DNA of 64,000 nt from Porites lobata (taxonomy: Eukaryota; Cnidaria; Anthozoa; Scleractinia; Poritidae): NCBI GenBank assembly GCA_942486035.1, contig CALNXK010000046.1:1797501-1861500 (forward strand), written 5' to 3'. Positions 55,611-64,000 of the stretch are shown piece by piece. The notes below the pieces were generated by a model. It was not told the origin of the DNA, did no database searches, and was given only the letters and a program-made list of their open reading frames with translations. A program made the position numbers and the translations under genes. The first letter of the stretch is position 1; every line of letters starts with the position of its first letter.

Positions 55611-55893
55611 CACCTCTTCACCTTCTCAGCTGCGTCACCTGTCATTCGTTGCTTATAAGTTCTTCCATACCAACAGCTAAACCCTCACCCTTCATCTAAT
55701 AATTAAGTTATTACTAAATTCAATACCAAACCAAGTGTACCGAGTGTTAAGAATACCTGAAACAGCCTTAAGTGGTGATTTGTATATTGAGCAGCAAAAC
55801 AAGGAAGTTGCGTAACCTTCCAATATCATGACTTACTTTTAAGAAATATCGATTGTCTTAAAGAAATATTAGCACCCTTCACGGTGTCGAGAA

Positions 55894-56250
55894 TTCTCTC
55901 CTAACAGAGGTCTCTCACGGCAAGAGAAAAATAATAGGAAATAGAGAGACCTCTGTTGGCCTCCGACGCGTCCTTTTATGAAGCCGCTGGCAACATTTGT
56001 GGCCGAAACTTACTGGTTTTCAAAACCGGTTCGTTTAATGTGGAATACTCGTGCCCTGTTGAGATTGCATCATGGAAATTTCTCAGCACACGTTGTTATC
56101 GCGCAAACCGGTTCTATAAGCTGTGTCGCACGTGACTAAAACTTAACTGGTTAAGGAGGTGATGGCAAACGCATCGGGGGCCGGCAAAGGTCACTCTCTT
56201 TCAAATCATTTAATTTTCTCTTGCCGTGAGAGACCTCTGCTAGAAGGGAA
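55894..56250. mobile_element. MITE with CAGAGGTCTCTCACGGCAAG ends
   Basis: The left end CAGAGGTCTCTCACGGCAAG and the right end CTTGCCGTGAGAGACCTCTG are perfect complements. AGAGACCTCTGTTGGC recurs inside. The interior of about 270 bases is non-coding. Confidence 0.88.
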
Positions 56251-58837
56251 AGTCAAGAACGATTGCGTCCCGCTTTATTTTATGGTATATGTCGATTCGA
56301 GTGGCTTTCTGTTCTCAGTGTCATAATAAAAAAGTGTTTTCAAATTACAAGCTACAGAGTTTTTTTTTTAATGCATTCTAGCCTATTTGAAAAAAAAAAT
56401 TCGTGTTCCATATCAAAGGTAAAAATTTGAACAAGCATTACTGCCATACTTCATCAACTCGCAGGCGGTCTTTTGTTTAGCAAACAAATATTTCGATTTT
56501 TTTCTATTAAATTTATTCGTCAATAACACTTCACCTCCTTTTCTTGTATTTTTCCTTTGCCTCCGTTCCCCGCCACAAAATTGTCAGTATGAGGCCCCTC
56601 ACAACTAAACCCCTTATTAAACGAAAACACCGACTGCGTATTGCCCGATAAAGTTGGTGATGTTTATTTATTATCGTTAACCAAGTTGGAAATTACATCC
56701 CCCCGTGGTTCTCATATCATAACTGTTTTTTTCGAAAAGTGAATGGTCTATTATTAGTTCCCTGGTGTTCACAGAGGAGTTTTGACCTGGCCGGCGGTGC
56801 TGACTACCTTGTTAAAAACCCTGGTAATTGCAACCTTTACACTCTGCAAAAAAGTTCTTAGCAACCAAAAAACGGTGGAGTCTAACTTAAGCCGCGGTTT
56901 AACGAATCTTTGAACCTCTAGATCTCTTCTCAGATGAGTTGTTTTAAGAAGAAAAATACTTTTCTAGTCTTCTCTATATGCTGTCATAAAACTGTTCACC
57001 ATAAATGATGTTTAGATAAAATCGTTGGGCAAATTGAAAATGACTTAGAACGCGGTTTTGTTAAACACTGGCTAAACTACGTTTACAAAATTGGCCCAAT
57101 GATTTTTATAAGTGTCAGGTCAACAATCGAAATTTGCATATAGTACAGTTGTCACACATGAACACCAAAAACATGAACACCAAGAATTAGTCTATACTAA
57201 ATGCAATTCCATGGCTTTTTTTTTGAAAAAAAAACACACACACACATAAACGGAAACTTTCTAACAGCAATCCTGAATCCTGGGACAGTTCAGTAAAAAG
57301 CTCTAAATTAACGTTTACGTGTTACGAGTCAAAACCAAGCAAGTGAACCATGGAAAAGCGGAACAATCAGTCTTATGACCGAGAAGGCTACTAGCACGAC
57401 ACTGAAGTTTACTATCCCTATCTAGAAGCTGTTCTGCGGCATTGGAACGGCCTAACATTTTGTCTAGGGTCTCGACAAATCTCCCATTCCATTACTTGCT
57501 TCTACTCTGGATGTTGAAGTCTTTTGTATAAACGCTTCCACTTGACTCGATTCTTTGCGTGGTAGATTTCACGCCAATATTTCTCAGACACTTACCTTTG
57601 TTGAAACGGTTAAGCTTCTTGTATTCCGATTTCCATTCTTTTTGTCCTCAATTCTATCGGGCCTTCGCACAAACCATGCTTTAACCTAGCGCGTACCGGT
57701 TGTGTAGACTGTCTTTCGATGACTCAGGTTTCATTTGTTTTACGTAATACATGTAGCTCCGCCTCTTGGGGAAACTTTTTTCCCCTTCAAGGTTTTGGGG
57801 GAGAACTGGGCCTAAGCGGGTGCCATAAATCAAGATGGCCCTTTTTTCGTGCCTTCTTTAGGCTGGTAAATGATTTTGTAGGCCTAAAAATTTTGTTCTT
57901 TATTGGAGCAAGCGACCAAAGCATATGACGAGTGTTAACAAGTTGAGAAATTACGAGTAGACTGCATTTTGATGCCTTAGTTATTACCGAGATAAACTCA
58001 CTTATAGCAAAAGAATTGGAAGGAAATTTAACAGATCTCTTTACTAAATCAAGCAAATAATTAGTATTTGGCCAGCATAATTGGTCTGAAAACGGGTATG
58101 GATTTTAGAGGTCTGGTCTGAAAACGGATGTGGAAAATGACATTTGTTGGTCTGAAATAGGGTCAGGATTTGGAGAACTGGGCGGCACCAGCTCCCACAA
58201 AGAATTACCAGGTGTACCCCCCCCTGGGAGCCATTATTGCTCTTGTTTGAACTTGACAGTAAGTTACGGAGCGAACAACAGAATCAATGGATTTGCCTTT
58301 GTTTAACGCCAGCCTTCATCACTTATTGGACCTCAATCAAAAAAGATGCACTTGGAAGAAATGATAAATTACAAACCCTTTGATTGTGTTTGCAAGCTCA
58401 TACATTCGAAGCCAGCCAAGCATATTTCCATCGTTCACAGCTTATGAATTCATTAATTGGAAATTGATTCCGTTCTTTGATTCAATATTAATTCCCGTGA
58501 AATGCAATGTCAAAATTGAGCCCCGATAAATTTTAGCCATAAAAATACAGGTAAGGCTTTTTTTATCGATCCATTCAACATACGAATGTTGAATAGTGGT
58601 GGAATATTGATTATTCATTTTACCAATGGATTTCTAAATAAAAACAGAATCAATTGTCCGTTAACAACGGGGGACGCTTGATAGCTTCTGAAGGAGAACA
58701 ATATGAAACAATATTATGGTCCCGAGTCTTTGCTACAGGAGTTCAATAACTGTTTTATCATTCATTCAAAATATTTTTAAGTCCTGAACAAGCTTACCAC
58801 ATCGTAAACTTTCTTTTAAACTTTGGCCTATTTTTTG
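56251..58837. other. Intergenic, no gene seen
   Basis: AT-rich. Near 58,085-58,180, GGTCTGAAAACGG and TTGGTCTGAAATAGGG recur three to four times, part of a decayed repeat. CA and poly-A microsatellites near 57,220-57,250. Confidence 0.45.
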
Positions 58838-58959
58838 CTAGCCTGCGTAGCTGGCGGTATTTTGTAGAAGTCGAGTGAGATTTGGCGGCGGAGCCGTTGT
58901 AATATAGTCGAGTGAGATTTGACGGCACCCACACAATACCGCCAGCTACGCAGGCTAAT
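58838..58959. mobile_element. MITE with TAGCCTGCGTAGCTGGCGGT ends
   Basis: TAGCCTGCGTAGCTGGCGGTATT and its complement, around two copies of AGTCGAGTGAGATTTGGCGG / AGTCGAGTGAGATTTGACGG. A common cnidarian MITE type. Confidence 0.88.
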
Positions 58960-59307
58960 TTTTTGCACAGTCTCCGGATTGTAAACACACTCAGGTTTTT
59001 TCTTACAGATACTCCTCAATGTCCTCAATCGATCCTCAAAAAGTAGATAACATCTATCGAGCAATATGTTCTGCGTATTCTGCTTTCTTTCCGTTTAGTT
59101 TTATTCAGAATATTGAGGCTATTTCGTCTTCGAATAACCGAGTGAACGCCATTATTCTTAGTTCACTCGTGAATAGACAGCTGGGCCGCTGCTCTTGAAA
59201 ACGAGGTTGATCAATGGTCTTTTGCCCATGCCACCTGCTTTCCAAATCAATATGACATTGATCAACCTCCTTTCCAAGTCAATATACCATCGAATTGATA
59301 GTATAAA

Positions 59308-59630
59308 GACCTATTCGGCTAAGACCCTGTTTACATGGAGTAGGGGACCCCGGTCTAGTGGGGTAAGTTTCTTTTGTTTTGTGCCCCCCAGAGCGTGAAA
59401 ACAAAAGAAACCAACCCCACTAGACCGGGGTCCCCCACTCTATGTAAACAGGCCCTTTTTTAACTCAATGTTGTGTCCAGTTCAAACCCTATGGGAATAC
59501 AACGTTTTGTTTTAGCTATTTCCATATCATTTATATGTGAGTGCCATTTTATAGTGCAAATACAATACACAAAGAATCTTAACCCAGGGAGATTTGAATT
59601 GGGTACAACATTGAGTTAGCCGAATAGGTC
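59308..59630. mobile_element. MITE with GACCTATTCGGCTAA ends, interrupted by another MITE
   Basis: The left end GACCTATTCGGCTAA resumes after an insertion as CTCAATGTTGT; the right end is ACAACATTGAGTTAGCCGAA-TAGGTC. Removing 59,323-59,460 plus one TAA restores the inverted repeat. Confidence 0.85.
59323..59460. mobile_element. Nested Harbinger-like MITE with GTTTACATGGAG ends
   Basis: Arms CCTGTTTACATGGAGTAGGG and GACCCCGGTCTAGTGGGGT pair with their complements at the other end. TAA stands on both sides (59,320-59,322 and 59,461-59,463), a 3-base duplication as made by PIF/Harbinger transposons. Pieces of this family occur at 33,975-34,705. Confidence 0.85.
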
Positions 59631-59859
59631 TATTGCTCGCATCTTCCAAATTTGGTCAACGCCAGTTGGTTATGAAGAATTAGCCTGGGCTTTTTGCCAG
59701 TCAGAAACGGCGAAATATTATGAATGGATAATAATTCATCTTGAAGCGAATTTGTCGCTAGCATAAATTGGGCCATTATTGTGAGGCGCCCTCAAAGTCG
59801 TAGAAAAACTGATTTGCAAAGACAGAATGCGTGGCAATAACTCTAACTTTAATACTAAA

Positions 59860-60120
59860 CCATGTTGCCAGAATTGACCACTATATGCAGTAAATGCCAT
59901 AACATACCATAATACTCTTTGTTTGTGACCCAAAATTTTGTATAAGCATTGTTTTCGGTTTCTCTTGGGGCCATTTTAACTCCCAAGAGAAACTGAAGAC
60001 AATGATTATGCAAAATTTGGGGGTGACATACATAGAGCATTATGGTAGGTTATGGTATTTGTGGGAAAGAAATAGAGCATTATGGTATGTTATGGTATTT
60101 TCTGGAGTGGTCAATTGAAT
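59860..60120. mobile_element. Foldback element with TTGACCACT / AGTGGTCAA ends
   Basis: Left AATTGACCACTATATGCAGT, ATGCCATAACATACCATAAT and AGCATTGTTTTCGGTTTCTC; right the complements, with ATAGAGCATTATGGTA(T/G)GTTATGG present twice. The centre is near 59,985. Confidence 0.75.
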
Positions 60121-60449
60121 CAGCGCCTGAGGGGTTACACCTTGGAAGATTATCATAAATAGTAAATAGGTTTTTAATTTGGCAATAAAGGATACCGACG
60201 CGTTAAGAATTTTGATTCACGGAACGGTACATAGTCTAGGAATAGATTTCAAAAACGGTCCTTGAAAAATGACTTAGTCGACCCGACCTCACTTAAAGGT
60301 TTGACCACAGATTCTGATATCCAGATACTCATAGATTACTGATCGACCCATTATATATTCGACATGTGGGCTCAGTGACTTGGTACGATGATAGATTGGC
60401 TATCAGCCTATTTGGTCGAAAAATAATGATACGCAGACAGAGTGTTAGC

Positions 60450-60905
60450 CATGTAATATCATAGGTGACGAATTACTCCTTAATTTTGGCGCGAAATTTC
60501 AGCGTTAATTTGTAATTTCACATGTGAAATTACCAAATTGCCATGGCAACCTTCTGTACGTCTCAGTGTCAAGATGGCGACGAAGTTTTAAAATGTCATG
60601 AATGAAGATGTCAGGGCACAAAAAGATGTTTTAGAAAACCTGAACGCACGAAAGAGCACATCAAGAAGGATTCTAACAGGAATTTTGTCGAAAAACTCTG
60701 AACTTAAGCCAAATTTAAGCTCTAAACGTTCGAGAGAGTGCAGGAGTTCTCGATCGATACGATCCAGGATAGACATGTCAAAAATCCAAGATTGCTACGT
60801 AATTCGTCACCCATGATATTAATAGGTAACGCCTAAAGGCTCGGGAAATTATAAGGAATTGGACAAAACGCGCGTGAAATTATTCCCTAATTTCACTCGT
60901 CACCA
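60450..60905. mobile_element. Probable MITE with GGTGACGAATTACTCC / GTGACGAGTGAAATT motifs
   Basis: GTGACGAATTACTCC.TAATTTTGGCGCG, TAATTTCACATGTGAAATTA and at the far side ACGCGCGTGAAATTATTCCCTAATTTCACTCGTCACC form an imperfect inverted repeat. The 72-codon frame inside is part of the element; no host gene is evident. Confidence 0.5.
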
Positions 60906-60949
60906 TTTGATTACACATACTTATTATCATGGGACCAGGGTGTGATAAA

Positions 60950-61115
60950 TAAGTCGTCCACACTGCGATTCCAAAGTGAAAACTTCCTACATTTTTGCGA
61001 ACAACATATCCACCATCGAGACCAGGGAAATTTCGTTTATGAAGTTGTTGAACAGTAGAGGTCTAAGTAAGGACAACTGTGGCACTCCGGCAGACGCACC
61101 CGTTCAGATGGAGAA
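60950..61115 (-). pseudogene. Degenerate LINE reverse transcriptase fragment
   Basis: On the minus strand GASAGVPQLSLLRPLLFNNF, INEISLVSMVDMLFAKM then a stop. It matches the RT block G-V-P-Q-G-S-x-L-G-P-L-L-F..F-I-N-D-(I/L)..F-A-D-D, with the DD replaced by K-M-stop. A short relic of about 55 codons. Confidence 0.7.
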
Positions 61116-62936
61116 GACATCGTCCACCTTAATATCGTTGCTATCGGTATGATTAAGACTTATGACTTTTGTAAGAGTGACACTAAATTGTCATCCATAC
61201 CATAGAACTAGCACTGTGACTTCTTAACTCTGATACGGAAGGCAGTCAAGGGTTAGATGCCACAATGTGTACACGCAATAGCCAGTGGAAGCCAAGAGAG
61301 CGCATTTTTTTAGTAACCTGTTCAGATTTTACAACCTCGATAACGCGCGTAATTTAACACATTTTCCCCACCAACAACTTATCCCACGCAAAGACATATC
61401 ATTTGAAATCGAGCCGCGAGCGGAAACGTTGAGAGACATAGCTTGCCTGAGGAATTTAGTGCTATTATGGCGAATCGGCGCGTTGTTTTGGGATGTTGAG
61501 GTTGCGCACCGTTACCAGCCTTGCTTCGCATTATTTAGGCAAATAAAAACCAAAGAGACAAGTATATTGACAGGTATATCTTCCTCATACAAAGTCTATA
61601 CAATAATATGCAATCAGTATTAAAACATACAAGCGTTGATTAGTGCATCGAGCTTGGCCGGATCCTATGCTCTGATTGGTGTCTGCACAGCCGGCAGGCA
61701 TGGTTTGTTTACCATTTACAAATGTTTCCGAAAAATCCGGCTAGAATGAAAGAAAACCCAACTTTCTAGTTGTTACAGTGAAAAACTTTAGAAGTAACTT
61801 AAAGGGAAGGTCTGAACAGACAGTAGTTCTGTTTTCCTGGTCGAAGTTTTCCACCAAACGGATGTCAATTTTAAATACACACATATGCTACCACTTACCT
61901 ATTTACAAGTTAAGACTCCTTTTTTATGTTTATAATACTGCATATGATATTTTAATTATATGACAAATTTTAAAGCAAAAATATGATATGTACATGACAA
62001 CATAAGTCCGCCTTGATGGCAGTCTGTAGTCGGGCAAGTGAATGAGTGATGCAACTGAGCCATGGAATGTTCAAAGTTTAAACAGTTTACCTAAGTGTTT
62101 CAAGTCTACGTAAGGGGTGAACTGGTAACCCTACCAAAAAGTGCGAATGAACCTTTTTAATTGTGCCAGGTTCGCCAAAATGGACAAACAGTAACACGTT
62201 ACAACCGATCTTGGATAAACATGAAAGAATGAAACGAGACATGCAACTAACTTAAAACAGTGAAGTCAACCCTCAAGGAATTGCTGGGGTAATAAAGAAA
62301 TCTGTTTTAGCTGTCTATGTCCAATCAGCCTCGTATTTCATTGTTTTCAAACTAATTACAACAAAAGTGACTTTAGTTTGTTTTCATTTAGGTTGTTGGT
62401 AGCCTTGGCAAAACACCAAACATGCTTTTTTCTGGCACAATGAGAAATTTAACTGTGCTGATGTCTTACTGGGGCATATCCTTTTGAATGTTTCTTGTTT
62501 CTTATTGCTAGCACTTTTCACTGGAGATCTCAAAGCAAAATATGAGGTCTTCGCTTCAAGACCTAACAATGACTACATGTTACAACTCTTCATTCTGTTC
62601 GTTTCTTATATAGGCAATCGAAACTTAAAAGCACTCCGGGGATGTTCAGCACACGTATTTGGCGGAAGTAAAAGATGTCGTAGCCTGTGATCTTGATTGC
62701 TAATTATTTCGGCGAACAGCCTTGCTGATATAGCACTTCGGCGATCTGCAAGGCAACTAAAGTTTTCGAAAAAAAAAACTAAGGTTGGTGGTTCACAAAA
62801 CGTCCCTATATGACAGACAAGGGAAAATAATCTGGCTTAACTTAACGTTGTCTTGCAAAGTGTCTTTGGGCTCTTAGAGAGATGATTTCCTAGCGCTCAA
62901 TTTTCTCTTTGTTGTCAATACCTTGACCCAGTCTTC
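61116..62936. other. Intergenic, 3' flank of the right-hand caspase gene
   Basis: AT-rich; no coding signal with splice support on either strand. Confidence 0.45.
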
Positions 62937-63104
62937 TCACAAATACAGATGCTTGGTGAGTATGTGCATGGGTGCTGGAACTTGGACAGGGCACTCGATG
63001 TTGTGTTCTCTGTTCTGTCTCTCAACCACCCGTTTGGTAACTTCCGTTAAAATATCCAGAAAATGATGATGGTGGTGATGTTCTCTGATAACTTCGACTA
63101 GAGC
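62937..63104 (-). CDS. Terminal p10 exon of another caspase gene (partial at right edge)
   Basis: On the minus strand, after tttcttgcttcaaaccag, 55 codons read ALVEVIREHHHHHHFLDILT, EVTKRVVERQNREHNIECPV and QVPAPMHILTKHLYL, stop at 62,937-62,939. It begins in phase 0 and matches the p10 exon at 17,702-17,851 almost position by position (ALVEVI/VLVKTI, LDILTEVT, VQVPAP.H.LT..LYL). Odd feature: six consecutive His in the first helix loop. The p20 exon, which should precede it and end FIQ, was not found up to 64,000, so it must lie further right. The strongest open frame on this stretch is a different one, which hides it. Confidence 0.86.
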   Translation of the reverse strand, partial: ALVEVIREHHHHHHFLDILTEVTKRVVERQNREHNIECPVQVPAPMHILTKHLYL

Positions 63105-64000
63105 CTGGTTTGAAGCAAGAAAATTTTTTTTTTCTCAGTTTAATAACAGCGTCGGGATGACAAATGCCAATATAACCCAGTCTTCGACCTAGTTTACAAA
63201 TACACCGCCTTTTGAACAAATCACTAAGCCAGGAAGTTTCTTCCCTTTGTCACAGCCATAAAATGCCGTTAGTCCTTTTAGGTCCTTTTACAGACCGAAA
63301 CGACAGATTTCCTTAAAATTTAATATACTTTAACCAACGTTTCGAACGAAGCCTTAACATATGGCCCATTATAGGGAGAACTCCCCAGGGAGTCAATTCA
63401 TTCCCTGCTACATCGTAAGTTAAGGTAAGGTAAGGTAAAGCCTTCATTTAAAGAGGGTAAACATGTGACAGTTAAGATAAAACTGATAAACTTGTGGCCC
63501 TCTATAAAACATAAAATCAAATAGTAAAATAATTTTACACTGTCATTATAAAAAAAAAATAACATTAATATACACAATTAAAAACAAGTAAAAATAGTAT
63601 TTAAAAACTGACTAGAGTCTTTTTTAAAATTTTAACGTTTTAAAAAAATATTAATTATCTAAAACAAGTAAAAGCACTTATTTTTCTATTTCACAGACTT
63701 AATATAAAAGGCTACTTAACTATTAAAAAGATATTGAAATTTCCTGTCTTTCTTTCCTTAGTAATAACATTTTAGTTATAAACACCCTGAACGACATCTC
63801 ACTATTTTTCTCACCCCAGTTATGACAGTGCAAGAGGCTACACAAAATTTCATCCTAATCCTCCGTATCACTAAATCAATGTAGAGTCACAGCGACAGGA
63901 ATAACCTGGTACTCATACGTACCTGTATAAACATAGTACCAAACTCCGTGAACCGGTAGGACACAAAACCTGGCACGGTAGCAAACGCTAACAGAAAGTC
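63105..64000. other. Probable intron of the right-hand caspase gene with LINE-like tail
   Basis: AT-rich. GGTAAGGTAAGGTAAAG at 63,423-63,440 followed by CTTCATTTAAAGAGGGTAAA resembles a non-LTR retrotransposon 3' end in reverse. No exon seen. Confidence 0.4.

Noticed and set aside
61285..61623. 112-codon plus-strand frame
   Set aside because: No start context, splice sites or family resemblance beyond chance.
62384..62690. Overlapping frames on both strands near 62.5 kb
   Set aside because: No splice signals, no motifs, AT-rich flank of the caspase gene.
63022..63219. Minus-strand 65-codon frame at the right end
   Set aside because: It is a shadow: another minus-strand frame of the same stretch (63,104-62,937) encodes an unmistakable caspase p10.

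Overview
The window looks like a piece of an anthozoan cnidarian genome, most likely a stony coral or close relative. It is AT-rich, short exons are separated by kilobase introns with clean GT/AG borders, and the intergenic and intronic space is packed with small inverted-repeat transposons, tRNA-derived SINE pieces, decayed non-LTR retrotransposons and a Penelope-like element. No bacterial or organellar gene is visible. All gene models were built by eye from splice signals, reading frame and protein motifs.

Layout. (1) Positions 1-1,100: the unrecognised 3' terminal exon of an upstream plus-strand gene, followed by an AATAAA signal. (2) About 1,000-17,851, plus strand: caspase exons whose intron phases match at every junction. 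They read as ONE gene of about 645 codons with two caspase domains in tandem. The first domain has lost both catalytic residues (the MSHG His is Val, the QACRG Cys is Phe). The second keeps MSHGG and QTCRG and looks active. An acidic Glu/Pro/Ser-rich segment precedes the dead domain. (3) 17,852-35,800: no intact gene. It holds a broken second copy of a death-domain exon with its flanking intron (21,042-23,397), a hairpin of nearly 800 bp, a pair of long direct repeats, a 3' piece of a Penelope-like element (RT tail plus GIY-YIG), and many MITEs. (4) 54,529-35,805, minus strand: a Roco-family gene with four tiny first exons, a large ROC-COR exon (carrying a frameshift just after the Walker A motif), two helical-region exons and a terminal death-domain exon. 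A decayed LINE sits in one of its introns. (5) 54,600-64,000: mostly MITEs and relics, then at 63,104-62,937 on the minus strand the terminal p10 exon of a further caspase gene whose other exons lie beyond the right edge.

Taken together this is a cell-death neighbourhood: a tandem dead-plus-live caspase gene and a ROC-COR-death-domain gene facing each other tail to tail, and another caspase gene starting at the right edge. The tandem caspase recalls, within one polypeptide, the vertebrate pairing of caspase-8 with its catalytically dead relative cFLIP. The functional link is inference. The coordinates, splice phases and active-site residues are read directly from the sequence.
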